A stretch of DNA of 8,813 nucleotides, from the NCBI GenBank assembly GCA_030595925.1, contig JAUVLC010000100.1, positions 1 to 8,813 on the forward strand, given 5' to 3'. Below the pieces are notes generated by a model. The model searched no databases. It saw only the letters and a list, made by a program, of their open reading frames with translations, and was not told where the DNA came from. Each line of letters opens with the position of its first letter. Positions within the stretch are counted from its first letter, which is position 1. A program made the translations under genes and the position numbers. Of the stretch, positions 1 through 4,723 are shown in pieces. The DNA comes from Clostridia bacterium. Lineage in GTDB: Bacteria > CBDUZB01 > JAGLHV01.

Positions 1-231
1 CCCCAAGTATTTTTTTAATAACTGATGTAAACGAATCTCATCCATAGCTTGTATCTGCTCATACTCTAATTTTGCCTGTTCTGCGGCTCTTACATATCTA
101 ATTACCGTAGGATGTGATACCGAACAACTGCGTGCTATTTCTCTTTTTGTTAATCCACATTTCAATCTTAACCTCAATATTTCCCGTATCTTACGCATTG
201 TAATCTCCTGTCCTTGCTTCTTTTTAGCCAT
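1..231 (-). CDS. istA: IS21-family transposase IstA, N-terminal part (cut by window edge)
   Basis: This is the first 77 residues of an IS21-type transposase, the DDE recombinase that cuts and joins the element ends with its ATPase helper IstB. The visible part is the N-terminal DNA-binding domain. MRKIREILRL (residues 12-21) is followed by a helix-turn-helix, GLTKREIARSCSVSHPTVIRYV, in two runs (about residues 26-47), typical of IstA. The catalytic core lies beyond the left edge. The ATG at 231 has an AAAGGGG ribosome binding site. A second in-frame ATG at 198 has an even better AGGAG site, so translation could begin at either; family members usually carry a short extension before MRKI, which favours 231. 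The upstream terminal repeats support the assignment. No stop or frameshift is seen in the visible part. Confidence 0.85.
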   Translation of the reverse strand, partial: MAKKKQGQEITMRKIREILRLRLKCGLTKREIARSCSVSHPTVIRYVRAAEQAKLEYEQIQAMDEIRLHQLLKKYLG

Positions 232-255
232 ATTTACCCCTTTCTATGTTTAATT

Positions 256-284
256 TTTATAAACAAAAAAAGTATTTTAGTAAA
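256..284 (-). promoter_or_regulatory. Putative promoter of istA
   Basis: On the minus strand a TTTACT -35 box (284-279) and a TATAAA -10 box (261-256) are separated by exactly 17 bases, in the gap between the terminal repeats and istA. The match is partial and the region is AT-rich, so chance occurrence is possible. Confidence 0.4.
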
Positions 285-335
285 ATATGGCATTAAAAGC
301 TATTTTATTTTCGTTACTTTATTCTGATTTTATGC

Positions 336-426
336 TGGTAGAAGTTACCGGATTAAGTGGTAGAAGTTTTCCGGAATAGGTGGTAGAAGTTTTCCGGATT
401 AAGTGGTAGAAGTACTCCGGAATATA
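336..426 (-). repeat. Tandem terminal repeats of the IS21-family element
   Basis: Four direct copies of a unit beginning TGGTAGAAGT and continuing into CCGGA(A/T) start at 336, 358, 381 and 404, so the spacing is 22, 23 and 23 bases. IS21-family elements characteristically carry multiple terminal repeats of about 20 bp near their ends, thought to be transposase binding sites. The position just upstream of istA fits that. Confidence 0.75.
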
Positions 427-459
427 TCCAAACATTTTCTGATACCATATCACCTCCTT
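353..459 (-). pseudogene. Remnant start of an unknown gene cut by the IS21 element
   Basis: On the minus strand AAGGAGGTGAT (459-449), an 11-base perfect complement of the conserved 16S rRNA 3' end, is followed directly by ATG (448-446). The reading frame gives five residues (MVSEN), then enters the proposed IS end at 434 and stops at 353 after 31 codons composed of the terminal repeats. The simplest reading is that the IS inserted a few codons into a gene whose body is displaced beyond the left edge. The spacing from the Shine-Dalgarno core to ATG is short, so this is tentative. No function can be given. Confidence 0.35.
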
Positions 460-643
460 GGTTAGTTTGATTCAGCTATCATAACTATACCAAGTTTTTG
501 TTGGTAATCGATGCTTTTTTATTTTACCTTTTAATATTTACTTGCTTTTTTCTCCATTCCCTTTTATTTACAATCTATTTCACTCTCTTTCTATACTATT
601 ATTCCACAATAAATACGAATGAACCGAAAAAATTGCTAAAATA
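460..643. other. Non-coding AT-rich gap
   Basis: Between the IS21 end and the MITE-like element no reading frame with coding character, RNA gene or strong hairpin is seen on either strand. It is pyrimidine-rich on the plus strand. It may contain the upstream region of the interrupted gene described at 353-459. Confidence 0.5.
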
Positions 644-904
644 GGGTCTGCTGAAAAACTCAGCGGCCCCTGATTTCACAGATTAAGAACCAGATTACAC
701 AGATTAAACCCAGACGACAAAATCGGTGTAATCTTTCCAATATCTGTGTAATCAAGACTTACTGAAAAAATTATATGCAACCAAAAGTGCAAGGTTTTTG
801 GGTGATTTTGTGCAAATTTCGTGCACTTTTGATCACATTTTTGCGGCTGTTTACATGTCTATCTCATCGACATTTTGCATTTATTTGCATTTTTCAGTAA
901 GCCC
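644..904. mobile_element. MITE-like non-coding element, 261 bp
   Basis: The ends are imperfect inverted repeats: GGGTCTGCTGAAAAA (644-658) against the reverse complement of 890-904, GGGCTTACTGAAAAA (12 of 15 match). A 7-bp direct repeat TAAAATA flanks it (637-643 and 905-911), as expected of a target duplication. Inside are further inverted pairs: GATTACACAGAT (693-704) with ATCTGTGTAATC (742-753), CAAAAGTGCA (782-791) with TGCACTTTTG (822-831), and a second end-like CTTACTGAAAAA (758-769) pairing with 890-901. No open frame exists. The ends resemble those of IS5-like elements, but the parent transposase is not in the window. Confidence 0.6.
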
Positions 905-983
905 TAAAATAATAGATAATGCAAGTAAAAATTCTGTTTCATTAAGTCTTCCTTGATTGCTTTATGATTTATTATTGCAATGA

Positions 984-1388
984 CTATTCTTCATAATCGA
1001 TAGGTTCGATATGTATTCGTTGGCGGGGAAGATTTTCTTCTACTTTTTTACGAATGTAGTTTTTAATTAATTTCCTGAATGGAGGAGTAAGCAGAGCAAA
1101 GCCCAGACAATCAGTAAGTAAGCCGGGAGTAATCAATAATACCCCGGCAATAAAAATCAAAAGCCCATCAAAAAGTGTACCTGCCGGTAAATCACCGTGA
1201 GCAATTTCTTTTTTAATCTGAATAACTACTTTTAAACCTTGATATTTAGCTAAAGATGCCCCGATTATACCGGTAATAACAACAATTAAAATAGTGTTAA
1301 GCGTGCCGATATACTGTCCGATTCTGATTAAAATAACCAGTTCCACCAGGGGAATAACCGTAAAAAGAAAGAGTAGATATATAAACAT
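984..1388 (-). CDS. fxsA: FxsA family inner-membrane protein
   Basis: A 134-residue protein of the usual FxsA length. In Escherichia coli FxsA overproduction relieves phage T7 exclusion by the F plasmid; its normal cellular role is unsettled. The family pattern is clear: an N-terminal hydrophobic helix with a PLVELVILI run (about residues 13-21), a second membrane segment (about 33-48) ending in GASLAKYQG, an amphipathic stretch with LPAGTLFDG, and a third segment GVLLITPGLLTDCLGF (about 82-97), followed by a cationic tail. The C-terminus (IHIEPIDYEE) is acidic. The ATG at 1388 has an AAGGA site about ten bases upstream. It is divergent from the PadR gene. The C-terminal tail is shorter than in many homologues, which is common. 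Confidence 0.92.
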   Translation of the reverse strand: MFIYLLFLFTVIPLVELVILIRIGQYIGTLNTILIVVITGIIGASLAKYQGLKVVIQIKKEIAHGDLPAGTLFDGLLIFIAGVLLITPGLLTDCLGFALLTPPFRKLIKNYIRKKVEENLPRQRIHIEPIDYEE

Positions 1389-1431
1389 AGTTTTTTATCC
1401 TTAACAATTAGAATAGAAAGCTTTCGTCCGG

Positions 1432-1460
1432 ATTATATCACAGGTAACAAGGGAAATCAA
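1432..1460 (-). promoter_or_regulatory. Promoter of fxsA
   Basis: On the minus strand a TTGATT -35 box (1460-1455), a 17-base spacer and a perfect TATAAT -10 box (1437-1432) precede fxsA by 43 bases. TGTGA just before the -10 gives a partial extended -10. Downstream, at 1408-1416, lies TTAGAATAG, identical to one half of the padR operator palindrome, so the same regulator could act here. Confidence 0.65.
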
Positions 1461-1477
1461 ATAAAAAGATTTTTTTC

Positions 1478-1506
1478 TTGACACATATTGACTTGTTTAT
1501 TATAAT
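1478..1506 (+). promoter_or_regulatory. Consensus sigma-70 promoter of the padR gene
   Basis: TTGACA (1478-1483), a spacer of exactly 17 bases and TATAAT (1501-1506) match the sigma-70 consensus at all twelve positions. The predicted transcription start, about 1512-1514, falls at the left edge of the inner operator palindrome. The leader to the padR start codon is about 245 bases. Such a strong promoter under an operator suggests a repressed, autoregulated gene. Confidence 0.85.
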
Positions 1507-1540
1507 TAAGACTATTCTAACTTAGAATAGATAAACAAGT
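1491..1540. promoter_or_regulatory. Composite palindromic operator over the padR promoter
   Basis: The inner palindrome CTATTCTAACTTAGAATAG (1512-1530) has perfect 9-base arms around a single C. Outside it, ACTTGTTTAT (1491-1500) and ATAAACAAGT (1531-1540) are a second perfect inverted pair. The right arms are contiguous. The left arms are separated by 11 bases that hold the -10 box. The whole covers the -10 region and start site. It differs from the ATGT-N8-ACAT sites described for several PadR proteins. Binding by the adjacent PadR protein is inferred. Confidence 0.7.
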
Positions 1541-1591
1541 TGTGACCTCGGTAGTGTCAAAAATAAAATGAAAAAAGATGAAAAATAATTT

Positions 1592-1610
1592 CCCCCTTTG
1601 AAAAAGGGGG
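1592..1610. repeat. C/G-run hairpin in the padR leader
   Basis: CCCCCTTT (1592-1599) pairs perfectly with AAAGGGGG (1603-1610) across a GAA loop. It is followed by TTAGGGGGATTT rather than a U-tract, so a terminator role is not supported. It looks like a dispersed intergenic repeat, but no second copy is in this window. Confidence 0.5.
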
Positions 1611-1682
1611 TTAGGGGGATTTATTTAGTATTTAGGGGTGTTAAAATACAGCGTGAGTCTAAAACACAATGCTCATTGAGAA

Positions 1683-1706
1683 CGCAGGCTAAAGCCTGCG
1701 GCTACC
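1683..1706 (-). repeat. GTAGC-type REP palindrome, copy 1
   Basis: CGCAGGCT-AA-AGCCTGCG (1683-1700) is a perfect 8-base hairpin followed by GCTACC. On the minus strand it reads GGTAGC then the hairpin. A GTAG tetranucleotide 5' of a palindrome is the known hallmark of REP sequences associated with RAYT transposases. Thirty bases (1682-1711) are identical, in opposite orientation, to 7967-7996. Confidence 0.8.
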
Positions 1707-1756
1707 AAAAAATAAAATACTTTTGACATCAGGGTAACCTCTGTGGGGAAGAGATT

Positions 1757-2296
1757 ATGTTAAGAAACAGACTGGTTGTGTTGGGGTTTTTAGCTGAGGG
1801 GCCTATGCATGGCTATCAAATTGACCGGCAAATAAAGCAGCGTTCGATGGGTATGATTGATCATTTATCTACCGCTTCCATTTATAATGTTCTCAATAGA
1901 CTGGCAAAAAAAGGTTGTATTACTGTAAAAAAAGAAAAAATAGGCAAAATGCCGGAACGTAATGCTTACCGGATTACGGCAAAAGGAAGGAAGGAATTAA
2001 CTGTTTTAATTAAAGATGGTTTATCAAAACAGAGAAAACATGCTAATGTTGCTTTTATCTTGTCAGTAGTTTTTATTACCAATATTTCTCCCAGGGAAGC
2101 ATTGCTATCTTTGGAAAAAAGAAAGGTACAAATAGATTTTATGCTAAGCAAAGTTAAAGAAAAACAGCAAATTTTTAAAGATTCCGGGGCATTTAACAGG
2201 TTATATGTCATTGATGTTTCCTTAAAGCATCTGAAAATAGAATTAGAAGGGACTAAATCTTTAATTAAGAAAATCAAAGCGATTAAAAAATGGTAA
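1757..2296 (+). CDS. PadR-family transcriptional regulator
   Basis: A 179-residue PadR-type regulator. These are winged-helix dimers that usually repress promoters until a ligand binds, and many control drug efflux genes. The N-terminal domain has the family signature: LGFLAEGPMHGYQI (about residues 9-22, with His18-Gly19-Tyr20), the recognition helix STASIYNVLNRLAKKG (about 38-53), and the wing with RNAYRITAKGRKEL (about 68-81). Residues 90-179 form the helical C-terminal dimerisation half, rich in Lys and Glu. The ATG at 1757 follows GGGGAAGAG. Upstream is a consensus promoter under a palindrome, suggesting autorepression. The next non-mobile genes downstream on the same strand are the efflux pair at 3284-7929, a plausible target. 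The ligand is unknown. Confidence 0.85.
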   Translation: MLRNRLVVLGFLAEGPMHGYQIDRQIKQRSMGMIDHLSTASIYNVLNRLAKKGCITVKKEKIGKMPERNAYRITAKGRKELTVLIKDGLSKQRKHANVAFILSVVFITNISPREALLSLEKRKVQIDFMLSKVKEKQQIFKDSGAFNRLYVIDVSLKHLKIELEGTKSLIKKIKAIKKW

Positions 2297-2299
2297 TAG

Positions 2300-2334
2300 T
2301 GTCAAACATTTTTGACATCCGGGATTTTACCCGG
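2300..2334. repeat. Two small inverted repeats behind padR
   Basis: TGTCAAA (2300-2306) pairs with TTTGACA (2311-2317), starting four bases after the padR stop codon. CCGGG (2319-2323) pairs with CCCGG (2330-2334). Neither is followed by a T-run, so an intrinsic terminator is not supported. GACATCCGGGATTTT here recurs with two changes at 2438-2452, on the other side of the miniature REP element. Confidence 0.45.
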
Positions 2335-2351
2335 AAGGGAAAAAGTTAGCT

Positions 2352-2420
2352 GTAGCAGCAGTCCCTTGGCCTGAAAAAAGCTGTATTATGTCCAAAAGCA
2401 CGCCAAGGGCGTGCGGCTAC
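2352..2420. mobile_element. Miniature REP-pair element (BIME-like), 69 bp
   Basis: A GTAGC-type palindrome on the plus strand (2352-2373) faces one on the minus strand (2399-2420), making imperfect 22-bp ends (17 of 22 complementary). The 25-bp centre includes CTGTATTATGTCCAA (2381-2395), also found inside the transposase gene at 2690-2704, where it encodes the residues before the HUH motif. The right palindrome is identical to 2734-2755 and the left differs from 2586-2607 at two positions. It therefore looks like an internally deleted copy of 2586-2755. It also supplies the ATG used as the transposase start. Confidence 0.6.
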
Positions 2421-2903
2421 GAGGGGGTAACGTTTGTGACATCTGAGATTTTGGCTAAAAGAAAAAACATACGTTTAAAAAATTATGATTATAAAAAAAA
2501 TGGATACTATTTTGTAACCATTTGTACTAAGAATAAAATGGCTCTTTTTTCTTATCGCATTTCACAAAAGTTTGATTCAATAGTTGTAGCGGCAGGCCCT
2601 TGGCCTGCAATAAACAAAAGAAATACAGATATTGTAGAAGAGAAACTATTACTTACAGAAAAGAAATTTTCAGTGGAAGTTGATTTTTACTGTATTATGT
2701 CCAATCATATTCATATAATATTTAATTTACAGACACGCCAAGGGCGTGCGGCTACACGGTTAGCCTGGATTGTAAATGCTTTTAAAGGTTGGTGCACAAG
2801 AAATTTTGGTAAACAAATATTTCAACCAAATTATTATGAACATGTAATTCGAAACGAAAGAGCTTTATTGAAAATTCGAGAGTATATTTACCCTATGAAA
2901 TAA
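2388..2903 (+). CDS. REP-associated tyrosine transposase (RAYT, Y1/HUH family), REP-invaded and 3' interrupted
   Basis: A 171-residue single-strand DNA transposase of the IS200-related Y1 family that nicks at REP palindromes. The family core is KRKNIRLKNYDYKKNGYYFV (residues 24-43), then CIMSNHIHIIF with the metal-binding His107-x-His109 pair. The likely catalytic tyrosine is Tyr149 or Tyr150 in QPNYYEHVIRNE, followed by LLKIREYI. Two REP palindromes are read in frame as VAAGPWPA (about 67-74) and TRQGRAAT (about 116-123), in loops that vary among homologues. The ATG at 2388 has no ribosome binding site and lies in a REP element. GTG at 2436, eight bases after GAGGGGG, may be the true start. 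The end (YPMK) is not family sequence: the frame runs into an inserted GIY-YIG cassette, and the probable tail resumes at 3162-3224. Activity is doubtful. Confidence 0.85.
   Translation: MSKSTPRACGYEGVTFVTSEILAKRKNIRLKNYDYKKNGYYFVTICTKNKMALFSYRISQKFDSIVVAAGPWPAINKRNTDIVEEKLLLTEKKFSVEVDFYCIMSNHIHIIFNLQTRQGRAATRLAWIVNAFKGWCTRNFGKQIFQPNYYEHVIRNERALLKIREYIYPMK
2586..2608 (+). repeat. GTAGC-type REP palindrome inside the RAYT gene, left
   Basis: GTAGCGGCAGGCC begins a palindrome GGCAGGCC-CTT-GGCCTGC with the GTAG tetranucleotide at its 5' side. It is translated in frame as VAAGPWPA within the transposase. Confidence 0.75.
2734..2755 (-). repeat. GTAGC-type REP palindrome inside the RAYT gene, right
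   Basis: The palindrome CACGCC-AAG-GGCGTG is followed by CGGCTAC, so on the minus strand GTAGC leads the hairpin. It is identical over 22 bases to 2399-2420 and is translated in frame as TRQGRAAT, just after the HUH motif. Confidence 0.75.
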
Positions 2904-3163
2904 TTTTATGTATTATATTTACGTTTTAGAAAGTGGAAAAGATAAAAAAAAGTATGTTGGCTATACAAGTAATTTAAAATTAAGATTTGAGCAACATTGT
3001 AAAGGGTTGGTAGAATCAACAAGAAAGAGACGGCCATTAAAAATAATTTATTACGAAGCATGTTTAAGTCAACAGGATGCGATAAAAAGAGAAAAATATT
3101 TAAAAACACATTATGGAAAAATGTTCTTAAAAAAAAGGCTCAAATCTTATTTCATAGGGTGAA
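2887..3163. mobile_element. GIY-YIG nuclease cassette inserted in the RAYT gene
   Basis: ACCCTATGAAATAA (2890-2903) and its exact reverse complement TTATTTCATAGGGT (3147-3160) flank the GIY-YIG gene. Extended outward the arms agree at 16 of 17 positions (2887-2903 and 3147-3163). The left arm supplies the stop codon of the upstream transposase and the right arm the last codons of the nuclease. Removing 2889-3161 (273 bases, 91 codons) joins REYI to KNNLLIED in one frame, which matches the usual RAYT C-terminal pattern REYIxNN. No clear target duplication is seen. The true borders could differ by a few bases. Confidence 0.6.
2908..3162 (+). CDS. Small single-domain GIY-YIG endonuclease
   Basis: An 84-residue protein consisting only of a GIY-YIG nuclease domain, the size of the YhbQ/UPF0213-like group. 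Visible catalytic elements are YIY (residues 3-5, the GIY position), YVG (16-18, the YIG position), Arg26 and His30 in LRFEQH, and Glu62 in REKYLK, the expected metal-binding glutamate. The C-terminus KKRLKSYFIG is basic. No extra DNA-recognition domain is present, so this is not a classical homing endonuclease of the I-TevI layout. The ATG begins four bases after the transposase stop codon, has no clear ribosome binding site, and sits just inside an inverted-repeat arm. Family members have been linked to DNA repair or left unassigned. Here the position suggests the gene is the cargo or driver of a small mobile cassette. Confidence 0.88.
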   Translation: MYYIYVLESGKDKKKYVGYTSNLKLRFEQHCKGLVESTRKRRPLKIIYYEACLSQQDAIKREKYLKTHYGKMFLKKRLKSYFIG

Positions 3164-3224
3164 GAATAATCTGTTGATTGAAGATATAAATTTCAAACAA
3201 TTTTATTTAGACGGGTTGGATTAA
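3162..3224 (+). pseudogene. Displaced C-terminal tail of the RAYT transposase
   Basis: After the right arm of the cassette the frame reads KNNLLIEDINFKQFYLDGLD and then stop (TAA 3222-3224). This is the same phase as the transposase and fits directly onto its last family residues, REYI, giving REYIKNN. Positions 3165-3224 are free of overlap with the nuclease gene. With no start codon or ribosome binding site it is not expected to be made alone. The assignment rests on the short REYIxNN pattern and the shared frame, so it is moderate. Confidence 0.5.
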
Positions 3225-3283
3225 TCTAACCTCTACAAAAAACCAAATTTTACATTATTAAAATAATAAACAGGAGAGTGATT

Positions 3284-4723
3284 ATGAAATTACAGTACTT
3301 ATTTATCTGTTTCTTTTCGATGTGTTTTTTAACGTCAGTACTTAAAGCTGAGGATATGAGTATTCTTACGCTAAAAGATTGTATTGAATTGGGTATGAAA
3401 GATAATTTTCAGATAAAGAAATTCAATTATGACCTTTTTTCTGCCAGGGAAGCAACCAAACAGGTTAAATCACAATATGAACCGCAAATAAACTGTCGGT
3501 TAGGGAGAACAGAGGTTAAAAACCAGGGGATGGAAGCAATGAATGTTGAGAAAACAGAAAAAGATATGTTAAGCATAGGGCTGAATAAAAAGTTTTATTC
3601 TTCCGGTGGTTTGTTGAGCCTTACCTTGGATAATGAAAAGAGTGCTCATAATTATACCTCCGGTAATTTTTCCGGATTAGCTAATCCGGCCTATGAGTCT
3701 GATATGACTCTGGCTTATTCTCAACCCCTGGTAAGCAATTTTGCCGGCAATAACGATAGAAAATATATCCAAATATCAAAATTTGGTGAGGGTATTGCTG
3801 AATTGTCTCTAAGATCGCAAAAAAATCTTTTGTTAAATAAAATAGAAAACGCATATTTTGACCTTAATTTTGCCGGGAAAAACCTTAAAATACAAAAAGT
3901 ATTTTTAGAACGCAGTAAAAAGTTGCTTTCCATTAATAAGAAAAAATTGGAAGATGGGTTGCTGGAAAAAGTAGATATAATTGCTACCGAAGCGTCGGTA
4001 ACTCTACGGGAGGCTGCAATTTTACTGGCTAAGGATTCTGTGCAAAATGCAAAGGATAAACTAAAAAATATAATTGGATTACCACAGGAAAATGATTATT
4101 TCTTTGCCATTGAAAATTTTACTGCTTTTAAACATCAGGAGTTGAGAGAGAAAGAAGTTATTAAAACGGCGTTATTGGAAAGACCTGATTTGAAAATAAT
4201 TAAAAATAATATAAAAATGAATTTACTTACTACTAAAATAAAGAAAAATGAGAAATTGCCGTTATTAGCTCTGGATGGTCAGTATGGAGTAAGTGGTTAC
4301 GGAGAGGATTGGAGTGATGATTATGATTCGTTGGAGTCGTCTTGGTATGTAGGCTTAAATTTAGTCTTTTTCCCATTTAATAAACAAAGCAACAGTTTGA
4401 TAAATCAAAGTGAGTATGCTTATAAAAAAAATATTACCGAATTGAGTGAGCAAAAATTTGCGATTATAACTGATTGCAGAAGTATTTGCCGAAGGATAAA
4501 TACTCAGGCGTTATATGTCCAGGCCGTATATAAATCATTAAAATTACAGAAAAAGAAATTAAAATTAGAGGGAATAAAATTCAACCAGGGGCGTTCTTCC
4601 ATTCAATGGATATTGAACTTTCAGGATGATTTAAATCGTTCTGAAATTGAATATTATCAGGCATTGACTGATTATTATAAAGCAAAAGCCGATTTAAAAG
4701 TAATTACAGGAGTAAATAAATGA
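3284..4723 (+). CDS. TolC-like outer-membrane efflux protein
   Basis: A 479-residue outer-membrane factor of the OEP/TolC family, the trimeric exit duct of tripartite pumps. The N-terminus is a signal peptide: a basic start, a hydrophobic run to about residue 18, and a likely cut after LKA (about residue 22). No lipobox cysteine follows, so it is not a NodT-type lipoprotein. The mature start SILTLKDCIELGMKDNF (about 26-42) is the family opening. Two alpha/beta repeats follow, the first with EKVDIIATEASVTLREA (about 227-243), the second ending NRSEIEYYQALTDYYKAKAD (about 451-470). The ATG at 3284 is chosen because AGGAGAG (3272-3278) is five bases upstream; an in-frame GTG at 3278 lies within that site. 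It overlaps the pump gene by four bases. Apart from repeats, the nearest regulator is the PadR gene. Confidence 0.88.
   Translation: MKLQYLFICFFSMCFLTSVLKAEDMSILTLKDCIELGMKDNFQIKKFNYDLFSAREATKQVKSQYEPQINCRLGRTEVKNQGMEAMNVEKTEKDMLSIGLNKKFYSSGGLLSLTLDNEKSAHNYTSGNFSGLANPAYESDMTLAYSQPLVSNFAGNNDRKYIQISKFGEGIAELSLRSQKNLLLNKIENAYFDLNFAGKNLKIQKVFLERSKKLLSINKKKLEDGLLEKVDIIATEASVTLREAAILLAKDSVQNAKDKLKNIIGLPQENDYFFAIENFTAFKHQELREKEVIKTALLERPDLKIIKNNIKMNLLTTKIKKNEKLPLLALDGQYGVSGYGEDWSDDYDSLESSWYVGLNLVFFPFNKQSNSLINQSEYAYKKNITELSEQKFAIITDCRSICRRINTQALYVQAVYKSLKLQKKKLKLEGIKFNQGRSSIQWILNFQDDLNRSEIEYYQALTDYYKAKADLKVITGVNK
4707..4723 (+). promoter_or_regulatory. Coupled start of the pump gene (ATGA overlap)
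   Basis: AGGAG (about 4708-4712) lies inside the end of the TolC-like gene, seven bases before the pump ATG (4720). The ATG overlaps the upstream TGA stop as ATGA, which points to translational coupling and one transcript. Confidence 0.8.

Larger units (their letters stand above)
1..434 (-). mobile_element. End of an IS21-family insertion sequence
   Basis: The segment contains the istA start, its promoter region and the multiple terminal repeats. The outermost repeat is followed, on the minus strand, by TGTTTGG beginning at 434. IS21-type ends usually start 5'-TG, so 434 is proposed as the outer boundary. The other end and the target duplication lie outside the window, so the exact border cannot be confirmed. 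Confidence 0.65.
1551..1735. repeat. Repeat-filled leader of padR, possibly an inserted element
   Basis: The padR leader is bracketed by TGTCAAAA (near 1555-1562) and its inverted partner TTTTGACA (1721-1728). ACCTC occurs just outside each side (1545-1549 and 1737-1741) as a possible short target duplication. Inside are a G/C-run hairpin (1592-1610) and a GTAGC-type REP palindrome (1683-1706). There is no coding potential. A short version of the same bracket (TGTCAAA-CATT-TTTGACA) lies just after padR. The insertion reading is inference. Confidence 0.4.

Noticed and set aside
336-426. Short CRISPR-like array
   Set aside because: The repeat units are directly adjacent with no spacers and sit at an IS21 end, where such tandem repeats are expected.
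449-459. ATCACCTCCTT as a fragment of the 16S rRNA 3' end
   Set aside because: Only these 11 bases match and the flanking sequence is unlike rRNA; a Shine-Dalgarno on the other strand explains it better.
1966-2277. Minus-strand 103-codon open frame within padR
   Set aside because: It lies opposite a clear PadR gene, has no ribosome binding site and its translation has no family features.
2906-3109. Minus-strand 67-codon open frame opposite the GIY-YIG gene
   Set aside because: It is the shadow of a gene with all GIY-YIG catalytic residues in place.
3278-3283. GTG start for the TolC-like gene
   Set aside because: The GTG overlaps the AGGAGAG ribosome binding site; the ATG six bases later has proper spacing and opens directly into the signal peptide.
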